Positions 1-5,534 of a stretch of DNA of 18,170 bases are shown here, in pieces (the first letter of the stretch is position 1; every line of letters begins with the position of its first letter). The translations under genes were made by a program, and so were the position numbers. The notes under the pieces were generated by a model that worked only from the letters and a program-made list of their open reading frames with translations, made no database searches and was not told the origin of the DNA. Origin of the DNA: Dyella_A sp051962475 (GTDB taxonomy: Bacteria > Pseudomonadota > Gammaproteobacteria > Xanthomonadales > Rhodanobacteraceae). The stretch spans positions 1 through 18,170 of the forward strand of contig NZ_JBQCCF010000062.1 of the NCBI RefSeq assembly GCF_051962475.1. The letters run 5' to 3'.

Positions 1-69
1 CAGGTGAATTTCGCGGACGCGGGGCCGAAGTGGCTCGTCGCGGCGTACGCCAACCTGACGGCGCTGTAA
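1..69 (+). CDS. uvrD: DNA helicase II UvrD, 3' end only
   Basis: Frame 1 is open from the first base and ends with TAA at 67-69, giving 22 C-terminal residues. They include GPKWLVAAYANLTAL, which closely matches the end of E. coli UvrD (GIKWLVAAYARLESV, from memory). UvrD is the 3'-to-5' helicase of nucleotide excision repair and methyl-directed mismatch repair; this tail is the small C-terminal Tudor-like segment that contacts RNA polymerase in the family. No catalytic motif is inside the window, so the call rests on the tail alone. The gene is followed directly by a strong hairpin (73-96) and converges on phoH2. The partner mismatch-repair gene mutL lies about 15 kb away in the same window, which is probably coincidence. 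Confidence 0.8.
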   Translation, partial: QVNFADAGPKWLVAAYANLTAL

Positions 70-72
70 GTT

Positions 73-96
73 CCCTCTCCCGCTTGCGGGAGAGGG
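73..96. repeat. Perfect hairpin CCCTCTCCCGC/GCGGGAGAGGG, REP-like, probable uvrD terminator
   Basis: Two 11-nt arms (73-83 and 86-96) pair perfectly around a TT loop, 3 nt after the uvrD stop codon. It is followed by CTAGGGTGA. Hairpins of this wording with a TTAGGGTGA-like tail recur in Xanthomonadales intergenic regions (recollection, not checked). There is no T-tract, so it may stabilise the 3' end or act as a repeat element rather than as a classical intrinsic terminator. Confidence 0.7.
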
Positions 97-140
97 CTAG
101 GGTGATGGGAAAACTTGCGGCGACGCCTTATCCGTTTGCA

Positions 141-340
141 ACCATCATCCCGGCGCAGGCCTGGGTCCATTTTGCCCTGCAAGCAAGGACGCAACGCTTT
201 CGCGAGGATTTCGCTCGCCTACTCACCACATCCATGTGGCTCGCCCTTCGGGCCATCGGCTCCGCCGATGTTCGCTACGGCATCCGCCTTCGCAGTCGGG
301 TTCCACCGCGATAAGGCTGCGGCGGCCCTGGAATGACGAA
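141..340. repeat. Mosaic noncoding repeat with tandem small hairpins between uvrD and phoH2
   Basis: This stretch has no credible gene. It opens with ATCATCCCGGCGCAGGCCTGG and closes with CCCTGGAATGACG (about 326-338), a degenerate inverted pair resembling the CGTCATCCCGGCGCAGGCCGGG-type repeats common in this group. Inside are three back-to-back hairpins: CCACAT-CC-ATGTGG (226-239), GCCC-TTC-GGGC (243-253) and CATCGGC-TCC-GCCGATG (254-270). The reading frames crossing it are antisense shadows or have repeat-like composition. I infer a decayed, non-autonomous intergenic repeat; its exact family is unknown to me. Confidence 0.5.
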
Positions 341-353
341 AGTGTTAGGCCCT

Positions 354-388
354 CCCGAGTCCCGAGTCCCGGGTCCCGGGTCCCGGTA
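354..388. repeat. Tandem heptamer repeat CCCGAGT/CCCGGGT
   Basis: Five consecutive heptamers are visible: CCCGAGT twice (354-367), CCCGGGT twice (368-381) and a last degenerate CCCGGTA (382-388). The array stops 3 nt before the phoH2 stop codon on the other strand. Arrays of GGGACTC-type heptamers occur in intergenic DNA of Xanthomonadales (recollection). The two-step A-to-G change suggests expansion by slippage after one unit mutated. Confidence 0.75.
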
Positions 389-391
389 ATT

Positions 392-1771
392 TCACAAGGC
401 CTCGGAAGCAAAATCCGCCAGCCGCGAACGTTCGCCGCGGCGAAGGGTGACATGCGCAGCGTGCGGCCATTGTTTGAAGCGGTCCACCGCGTAGGTAAGA
501 CCCGAGGTCGTCTCGGTCAAATACGGCGTGTCGATTTGTTCGACGTTGCCGAGGCACACGATCTTGGTGCCGGGGCCTGCGCGGGTGATCAACGTCTTCA
601 TCTGCTTGGGCGTCAGGTTTTGCGCCTCGTCGATGATCAGGTAACGCGACAGGAAGGTGCGCCCGCGCATGAAGTTGAGCGAGCGGATCTTGATGCGCGA
701 GGCGAGCAGGTCGTTGGTCGCCTGGCGCCCCCAGCTGCCGCCTTCCTCGGGGTTGGCGAGCACTTCGAGATTGTCGGTGAGCGCACCCATCCAGGGCGTC
801 ATCTTTTCTTCCTCTGTGCCGGGCAGGAAGCCTATGTCTTCGCCGACCGAGACCGTAGCGCGGGTCATGATGATCTCGCGGTAGCGCTGCTGGTCCATCA
901 CCTGGGCCAAGCCCGCCGCCAGCGCCAGCAGGGTCTTGCCGGTGCCGGCGGTGCCCAGCAGGGTGACGAAGTCGACGTCTGGGTCCATCAGCACGTTGAG
1001 CGCAAAGTTCTGCTCGCGGTTGCGTGCGGCGATGCCCCACACGCTGTGGTTGGGATGGCTGTGGTCGTCCAGCAGTACCAGCGTGGCCTGCTCTTCATCC
1101 ACCGACACCACCCGCAGCTCCACGCTCTCCTCGCCGGGCAGGAACAGGCACTGGTTCGCGTACCAGTCCTCGCCCTCGTTGCGGTCGACCCGGTAGTAGG
1201 TGCGACCGCGCTCGTTCCACGACTCCACCTCGTTGTGGCGCTCCCAGAAATCTTCCGGCAGCTCGGTGGAGCCGGTGTAGAGCAGGGCGAAATCGTCCAA
1301 CGCCTTGTCGTTTTCGTAATCCTCCGCGTCGATGCCGTAGATGCTGGCCTTGATGCGCAGGTTGATGTCCTTGCTGACCAGGATCACCGCGCGATCGGGC
1401 TGCTGCTCGCGCAGCTCGATGACCGCGGCGAGGATCAGGTTGTCCGCCTTGCCGTGATTGCTGGTGGCGCGCTGCTGGAAGTACAGGCGGCCGGTCTCGG
1501 CGCCGCGTTTGAGATTGACCCCCTGCGGGTTGTCCAGCGACAGGCCGTCCTTGATGCCGTGGCCATTGCCGCGCTCGATCAGTTCGTTGAGGAAACGGCT
1601 CACCTGGCGCCCGTTGCGGGACACCTCGGAGGCGCCTTTCTTCTTTTCGTCCAGCTCTTCCAGCACGGTCATGGGGATGAAGACGTCGTGCTCCTCGAAG
1701 CGGAACAGCGACGTCGGGTCGTGCAACAGCACGTTGGTATCGAGCACGTAGATGCGCTTGCTTCCGGTCAT
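392..1771 (-). CDS. phoH2: PhoH2-type protein: PIN ribonuclease domain fused to PhoH ATPase
   Basis: The 459-residue product starts with a PIN domain (about 6-150). Its acidic residues are visible: D11 in LDTNVL, E38/E39 in LEEL, D110 in KADN and D135 in SKDIN. A linker leads to a PhoH P-loop ATPase with Walker A GTAGTGKT (273-280) and Walker B LIIDEAQ (D381, E382). This PIN-PhoH fusion defines PhoH2 proteins, described in the family as RNA helicase/ribonucleases; its cellular substrate is not evident here. I chose the ATG at 1771 because YVLDTNVLL must sit at the N-terminus and a GAGG lies about 11 nt upstream. The frame runs open to 1846, but those 25 residues are not PIN-like. The gene lies 123 nt downstream of bcp on the same strand, probably in one transcript from gcvR or bcp. 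No antitoxin-like small gene sits upstream, unlike mycobacterial phoAT-phoH2. Confidence 0.9.
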   Translation of the reverse strand: MTGSKRIYVLDTNVLLHDPTSLFRFEEHDVFIPMTVLEELDEKKKGASEVSRNGRQVSRFLNELIERGNGHGIKDGLSLDNPQGVNLKRGAETGRLYFQQRATSNHGKADNLILAAVIELREQQPDRAVILVSKDINLRIKASIYGIDAEDYENDKALDDFALLYTGSTELPEDFWERHNEVESWNERGRTYYRVDRNEGEDWYANQCLFLPGEESVELRVVSVDEEQATLVLLDDHSHPNHSVWGIAARNREQNFALNVLMDPDVDFVTLLGTAGTGKTLLALAAGLAQVMDQQRYREIIMTRATVSVGEDIGFLPGTEEEKMTPWMGALTDNLEVLANPEEGGSWGRQATNDLLASRIKIRSLNFMRGRTFLSRYLIIDEAQNLTPKQMKTLITRAGPGTKIVCLGNVEQIDTPYLTETTSGLTYAVDRFKQWPHAAHVTLRRGERSRLADFASEAL

Positions 1772-1894
1772 GCGGAAGAAACCTCGCTGGGCGAAATGGA
1801 GAGGAGGGACGAAATCCGCGCCACGGGCTGCCGCATCACGCGGCAAGACTTCCGAGCGCGCGCGTGGCGCCGACGCGCGATCGAAAAGGGGAGC

Positions 1895-2356
1895 TCAGGC
1901 CGCGGCGATGGCATCGAGCACGGCCTGCGCATGACCGGTCACCTTCACCCCGCGCCATTGCGCGGCCAGGCGGCCGTCCGGGTCCACCAGGAAGGTGCTG
2001 CGCACGATCCCCATGTGCTTCTTGCCATACAGCACCTTTTCGTGGATCACGTCGAACGCCTTGCACCAGGCCTCATCGGTGTCCGATATGAGTGGAAAGG
2101 GCAGGCCCTGCTTGGTGGCGAAGTTGGCATGCGAACGGATCGAGTCGCGTGACACGCCGATGACCTCGGCGTTGCGCTTGTGGAAGGCGGGATGGAGGTC
2201 GCGAAACTGTTGCGCTTCGGTGGTGCAGCCCGGCGTGCTGTCCTTTGGGTAGAAGTAGATCACTACCCAGCGACCCTTGTAGTCGGACAGCTTCAGCTCG
2301 GTGTCGTCGCCGGTGCGCCCTTTCAGGGCGGGAATCTTCTTGCCGATCTCAGGCAT
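1895..2356 (-). CDS. bcp: Peroxiredoxin of the BCP/PrxQ family (thiol peroxidase)
   Basis: The 153-residue protein reduces hydrogen and alkyl hydroperoxides in the cytoplasm. The thioredoxin-fold core is plain: FYPKDSTPGCTTEA carries the peroxidatic Cys44 with P37 and T41, and R118-region residues (GIVRSTFLVD) supply the catalytic Arg. PrxQ proteins usually have a resolving Cys five residues after Cys44 or near position 80; here those sites are Q49 and about A80, and the only other cysteine is C98. The ATG at 2356 has a strong AGGAG five nt upstream, so the longer open frame to 2443 is unlikely. gcvR lies upstream on the same strand (gap 239 nt) and phoH2 downstream; gcvR-bcp order is as in E. 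coli. A weak TAGTCT box (2536-2541, minus) could be its promoter. Confidence 0.93.
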   Translation of the reverse strand: MPEIGKKIPALKGRTGDDTELKLSDYKGRWVVIYFYPKDSTPGCTTEAQQFRDLHPAFHKRNAEVIGVSRDSIRSHANFATKQGLPFPLISDTDEAWCKAFDVIHEKVLYGKKHMGIVRSTFLVDPDGRLAAQWRGVKVTGHAQAVLDAIAAA

Positions 2357-2595
2357 GGGGTCTCCTGCGGCGCCGCGCGGGCGTCGCATGGTTGAGGGGT
2401 GGAAGGAGTGGTGCCGCGACGTGGGCGGCGAAGGGAGCAGCATGGGTGGCGGTCGGGGCGAAGCCGCGGCAGCGGCGCTGGTTCCACGAAAGGTGCCCTG
2501 ACTGCATGGCCGGCCTCACAAACGTCCCGGCCCAGAGACTAGCGCGTCTGGCGGCGAATGAAAGCCCTTGTCAGGGCCCTCGCGCCGCGCGATCC

Positions 2596-3153
2596 TCAGA
2601 ACTTCACTGGATCCATGATGGCATCGAGGTTGAGGCTGTCGCACAGCTCCAGAAAGTCGTCGCGCAAGGTGGCGATATGGCTGTCCGACGGAATGCCGAT
2701 GGTGATCTGCGCCTGGAACATTTCCGCACCGGTCTGCATCGCCTGGTAGCGCATCGAGCTGAGCTGTTCGACGCTGATGCGGTTGCGGTGGAAGAACTCC
2801 ACGATGCGCACCAGGATGCCCGGGCGATCGGCGCTGACCACTTCCACCAGATAAGGCAACAGGCGCGAGTCCGGCTCGCGCGGCTGCGTGCGGTAGTGCA
2901 CCAAGTGCATGTCCTCGTCGCGCGCCAGCTTGCCCAACGCATTTTCGAGTTTTGCCAGCGCGTCCCAGGCGCCGCTGGCAACGAGCACCAGCGAGCTGTC
3001 GGCGCCGATCGTGGAGACGCGGGCGTCGGACAGGTTGCAACCGGCGTCGGCGATGCGGCGGGCCAGCGTGAGCAGAGGACTCTTGCCAGCCGAGGACAGG
3101 GTCTGGATCAGCAACTGGTGGTCGCTGCCGGCGCGCGGAATGGTGCGGTTCAA
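2596..3153 (-). CDS. gcvR: GcvR-like tandem-ACT regulatory protein
   Basis: The product is 185 residues made of two ACT domains, about 11-80 and 101-175; the second begins LVEVVSADRPGILVRIVEFF, with the typical DRPGIL turn. It has no DNA-binding domain. In E. coli GcvR binds GcvA and represses the glycine cleavage operon, and sits divergent to dapA and upstream of bcp, exactly as here. No gcvA is in the window, so the partner is unknown. The frame has an in-frame stop upstream and only one usable start, TTG at 3153 (reading TTGAACCGC), preceded by AGG about 8 nt away; there is no ATG alternative near the N-terminus. Its promoter is probably TTGCGG-18-TAAGCT (minus strand, 3243-3214), interleaved with that of dapA. 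Confidence 0.88.
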   Translation of the reverse strand: MNRTIPRAGSDHQLLIQTLSSAGKSPLLTLARRIADAGCNLSDARVSTIGADSSLVLVASGAWDALAKLENALGKLARDEDMHLVHYRTQPREPDSRLLPYLVEVVSADRPGILVRIVEFFHRNRISVEQLSSMRYQAMQTGAEMFQAQITIGIPSDSHIATLRDDFLELCDSLNLDAIMDPVKF

Positions 3154-3213
3154 AGACGGACCTGCCTGTGCGGGGACATGCCTGGCGCGAACGCTCCAGG
3201 CGTTGGATTTTCG

Positions 3214-3250
3214 AGCTTACTTGCCCGTCGCGCGAGCCCGCAAGTAACAT
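3214..3250. promoter_or_regulatory. Divergent, interleaved gcvR/dapA promoters on an 8-bp dyad
   Basis: TTACTTGC (3217-3224) and GCAAGTAA (3240-3247) form a perfect inverted repeat with 15 nt between arms. Each arm holds the TTGC of one promoter's -35 and the TAA of the other's -10. On the plus strand TTGCCC (3221-3226) is 18 nt from TAACAT (3245-3250); on the minus strand TTGCGG (3243-3238) is 18 nt from TAAGCT (3219-3214). The boxes match the sigma-70 consensus only partly. The dyad could equally be an operator; no regulator is identified. Confidence 0.5.
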
Positions 3251-3281
3251 GCACGACTCGATTTTTGCTGGAATCCGTCCC

Positions 3282-4175
3282 TTGGACATCCGCGGAAGCA
3301 TCTGTGCCCTGGCCACGCCCTTCGGCAGCGATGGCGCGCTCGATCTGGATGCCTTTGCGCGTCTGCTCGACTACCAGATCGCTGGCGGTACGCAGGCGGT
3401 GGTCGTAGCCGGATCGACCGGCGAGGCGCACATGCTCGAGCACGCCGAATTCGATCAACTGCTGGCGTTTGCCGTGCGGCACGTCGCCGGCCGCGTGGCG
3501 GTGATCGCCGGCACCGGTGAGGCCGGCACGGCCAAGACCGTGACGCTGACCCGTCGTGCCGCGGAGCTGGGGGCCGATGCGGCGCTGGTGGTGACGCCTT
3601 ATTACGTTCGTCCCACCCAGGAGGGCCTGCGTCGGCACTTCATCGAAGTGGCCGACAAGGGCGATCTGCCGGTGATCCTCTACAACGTGCCCGGGCGCAC
3701 CGGTTGCGACATGCTCCCGGAGACGGTCGCGGTGCTGCGCGATCACCCGCGCATCGTTGGCATCAAGGAGGCGCGTGCCGATGACGAGCGCATCCGGGCG
3801 ATGGCGGAACTTGTGCGGGCCGATTTCGTCTATCTCTCCGGCGACGACGGTACGGCCCGGCAGGCCATGCTGGCCGGGGCTGCCGGAACCATCTCGGTGG
3901 TCGCCAACCTGGTGCCCGGAATGTTCCGCGAACTGTGCGATGCTGCGGTGGCTGGCCAGGCGGATGTCGCCGAGCAGGTCGATGCGCGTTTGTCGCCGCT
4001 GGTGGAGGCGCTCAACGGAGCGCCCAATCCGATCGCGGTGAAGGCGGGCCTGCCGCTGCTCGGCTTGGGGACGGCAGTTCCGCGTCTGCCGTTGGTCGAA
4101 CTGTCCGAAGGCGCGGTGCGCCAAGAGATTCACCGGGTACTGGCCCGTCTTGTTCCATTGGCTGTCGCCGCCTGA
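3282..4175 (+). CDS. dapA: 4-hydroxy-tetrahydrodipicolinate synthase DapA
   Basis: DapA condenses pyruvate with aspartate semialdehyde, the first committed step to diaminopimelate and lysine, in the cytoplasm. With the TTG start at 3282 the protein has 297 residues and runs one residue ahead of E. coli numbering: Schiff-base Lys162 in GIKEA, Tyr134 and Arg139 in YNVPGRTGCD, Tyr108 in TPYYVRPTQEG. The triad threonine (T44 of E. coli) is Ser45 in GSTGEA, followed by Thr46. I prefer TTG 3282 (MDIRGSICALATPF) because family members begin two to four residues before this strand and because the likely -10 box overlaps the upstream ATG at 3249, which would add 11 residues and has no clear ribosome site. 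bamC follows after 37 nt, as in E. coli. Confidence 0.95.
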   Translation: MDIRGSICALATPFGSDGALDLDAFARLLDYQIAGGTQAVVVAGSTGEAHMLEHAEFDQLLAFAVRHVAGRVAVIAGTGEAGTAKTVTLTRRAAELGADAALVVTPYYVRPTQEGLRRHFIEVADKGDLPVILYNVPGRTGCDMLPETVAVLRDHPRIVGIKEARADDERIRAMAELVRADFVYLSGDDGTARQAMLAGAAGTISVVANLVPGMFRELCDAAVAGQADVAEQVDARLSPLVEALNGAPNPIAVKAGLPLLGLGTAVPRLPLVELSEGAVRQEIHRVLARLVPLAVAA

Positions 4176-4212
4176 GGCGGGCGACATGACTCTCCCACGG
4201 AAATCCAATTAC

Positions 4213-4794
4213 ATGAAGAAAACGTCGCTCGCTGTGGCCCTGCCGGCCCTGGTTCTCTCCGGTCTCATGCTGTCGGGCTGCGGCATGTTCCGCTCGCACA
4301 AGTCGTGGGACACAGCCAAGCAGGAAGCTCCGCTGGAGATCCCGCCGGGCCTGGACACGCCGCCGGCCAGCGAGGCGCTGGTGATCCCGCCGCCGGGTGC
4401 CAACCAGCCGACCGCCAACGGTGCGACGGCGGCCGCCCCGGGCGCCGCCGCCACGATCACCGACGGCTTCGTGCTCAGCGACAGTGTTGATGCCGCGTAC
4501 AAGCGGGTGGGCGATGCACTGGCGCAGGGCGAGATCGGCCAGGTCACCGCGCGCGACGATGCCGCGCACACCTATGCGGTGACCGTGATGGCCGCCGCGC
4601 AGGTCGGCAAGAAGCCCGGCTTCTTCGGGCGCATGTTCGGCCGCGGCAAGGGCGATGCCTCGCGCGCGACCCCGCATGAGATCAGCGTGTCAATCGGGCC
4701 GAGCGGGCAGAGCGGCAGCGAAGTGCGCGCCCAGGGCGAGGCGGCCGGCGTGGCCAAGCTGGTCGACGGCCTGAAGGCCAAGCTGGGGAACTGA
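4213..4794 (+). CDS. bamC: BamC-like outer-membrane assembly lipoprotein, short form
   Basis: The 193-residue product has a lipoprotein signal (MKK, hydrophobic 6-20) and lipobox LSGC with Cys23 as the lipidated residue. A proline-rich unstructured stretch follows (APLEIPPGLDTPP and VIPPPG, about 40-70), as in the BamC region that docks on BamD. One helix-grip-like domain comes next (about 84-190; DGFVLSDSVDAAYKRVGDAL). E. coli BamC is about 344 residues with two such domains, so this version appears to carry one. A basic insert (GFFGRMFGRGKGDA) sits inside the domain. The ATG at 4213 is the only start that gives a proper signal peptide; GGA lies about 12 nt upstream. Position after dapA supports the call. 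It may otherwise be labelled a hypothetical lipoprotein; the function in the Bam complex is inferred. Confidence 0.75.
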   Translation: MKKTSLAVALPALVLSGLMLSGCGMFRSHKSWDTAKQEAPLEIPPGLDTPPASEALVIPPPGANQPTANGATAAAPGAAATITDGFVLSDSVDAAYKRVGDALAQGEIGQVTARDDAAHTYAVTVMAAAQVGKKPGFFGRMFGRGKGDASRATPHEISVSIGPSGQSGSEVRAQGEAAGVAKLVDGLKAKLGN

Positions 4795-4816
4795 TCCGCA
4801 GCGCGTCATGCACGCA

Positions 4817-4851
4817 AACAAAAACGCCGCCCCAAGGGCGGCGTTTTTGTT
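4817..4851. terminator. Bidirectional intrinsic terminator between bamC and fdxA
   Basis: Arms 4817-4832 and 4836-4851 are perfectly complementary over 16 bp with a CAA loop. The core CGCCGCCC/GGGCGGCG is flanked by AACAAAAA on the left and TTTTTGTT on the right, giving a T-tract on both strands. It lies 22 nt after the bamC stop and 45 nt after the fdxA stop, so it can end both convergent transcripts. Confidence 0.93.
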
Positions 4852-4896
4852 GATGGATGCGATGACTTGCATGACGGTTGACGACGCGGTTGGCGA

Positions 4897-5220
4897 TCAG
4901 CGCTCGAGCAGGTCGATCTTGTCCGGCTTGCCTTCCCACGCCTTGGCGTCGTCGGGCGGATCCTTGCGCTCGGTGATGACCGGCCACGCCTTGGCGAGTT
5001 CGGCGTTGAGCGGGACAAACTTCTCCTGCCCGGCCGGCACGTCGTCTTCGGGGTAGATCGCGTTGATCGGGCACTCCGGCTCGCACAAGGTGCAGTCGAT
5101 GCACTCGTCCGGGTCGATCACGAGAAAGTTGGGACCTTCATGGAAGGCATCGACAGGGCAGACTTCGACGCAATCGGTGTACTTGCACTTGATGCAGTTG
5201 TCGGTGACGACAAAGGTCAT
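4897..5220 (-). CDS. fdxA: 7Fe ferredoxin FdxA ([3Fe-4S][4Fe-4S])
   Basis: The 107-residue protein is a soluble low-potential electron carrier very close to Azotobacter ferredoxin I. It starts MTFVVTDNCIKCKYTDCVEVC and contains DECIDCTLCEPECP. By comparison, C9, C17 and C50 should hold the [3Fe-4S] cluster and C21, C40, C43 and C46 the [4Fe-4S] cluster; C12 is the extra cysteine. The free Cys24 next to the [4Fe-4S] cluster in Azotobacter is alanine here (PVDAF). The C-terminal extension (NAELAKAWPVITERKDPPDDA) is standard for the family. The ATG at 5220 has no clear ribosome site. It lies 47 nt downstream of tRNA-Glu on the same strand and may be read from that promoter. The electron partner is unknown. 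Confidence 0.95.
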   Translation of the reverse strand: MTFVVTDNCIKCKYTDCVEVCPVDAFHEGPNFLVIDPDECIDCTLCEPECPINAIYPEDDVPAGQEKFVPLNAELAKAWPVITERKDPPDDAKAWEGKPDKIDLLER

Positions 5221-5242
5221 GCTGCCGAGGGCCTGTCGAGAT

Positions 5243-5262
5243 GTCCGGCGGCTGAGCCGGAC
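5243..5262 (-). other. GC-rich hairpin between tRNA-Glu and fdxA
   Basis: GTCCGGC (5243-5249) and GCCGGAC (5256-5262) form a 7-bp stem with a 6-nt loop, just after the tRNA 3' end and 23 nt before the fdxA start. There is no T-tract on the minus strand. It could mark tRNA 3' processing, partial termination or nothing; only the pairing is seen. Confidence 0.4.
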
Positions 5263-5267
5263 TGAAT

Positions 5268-5343
5268 TGGCGCTCCCTACGAGGTTCGAACTCGTGTTCC
5301 CGCCTTGAGAGGGCGGTGTCCTAGACCACTAGACGAAGGGAGC
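5268..5343 (-). tRNA. tRNA-Glu, anticodon CTC
   Basis: The minus strand folds as a full cloverleaf of 76 nt including an encoded CCA (TGG at 5268-5270 on plus). The acceptor stem is GCTCCCT/AGGGAGC, the D arm holds GTCTAGTGGTCTAGGAC, and the T arm is ACGAG-TTCGAAC-CTCGT. The anticodon stem CCGCC/GGCGG closes the loop CTCTCAA, so the anticodon is CTC (5309-5307), reading GAG. The overall wording matches E. coli tRNA-Glu, whose anticodon is TTC. It reads away from pcnB and toward fdxA. Confidence 0.96.
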
Positions 5344-5363
5344 GTTCTGTTTCAGAGCGCGCT

Positions 5364-5391
5364 AGTATAACGAAATTGTTTCGCCCGGCAA
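5364..5391 (-). promoter_or_regulatory. Sigma-70-like promoter of tRNA-Glu
   Basis: On the minus strand TTGCCG (5391-5386) is followed after 16 nt by TATACT (5369-5364), then by the GC-rich AGCGCGC discriminator and the tRNA 5' end at 5343. A GC-rich discriminator is typical of stable-RNA promoters under stringent control (established for E. coli; inferred here). Confidence 0.75.
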
Positions 5392-5534
5392 TGCCTTTAT
5401 CGTTCCAGTGCGCCGCTTTTTTCGCGCGTCGCCCCGGCGGCACACCGGCGTGTCGCACCCCCCGGCGGGATGCTCTTGCATCGGCTCGTGCGCTAGGCTT
5501 CCGGGATTCTCCGATCGGCAGGGATTCTTACCGC

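Noticed and set aside
223..453. Small frames in the uvrD-phoH2 gap, both strands
   Set aside because: They run through hairpins and heptamer repeats and show no conserved pattern.
236..2152. Long plus-strand open frame of 638 codons across phoH2 and bcp
   Set aside because: It is antisense to two well-supported genes and has no recognisable domain; long shadow frames are expected at this GC content.
2349..2507. 52-codon minus-strand frame before bcp, with GAGG before its ATG and a stop overlapping the bcp start (ATGCCTGA)
   Set aside because: The layout resembles a coupled leader gene, but the peptide is low-complexity (His, Pro, Arg, Ala) and no family is recognised; I regard it as chance unless conserved in relatives.
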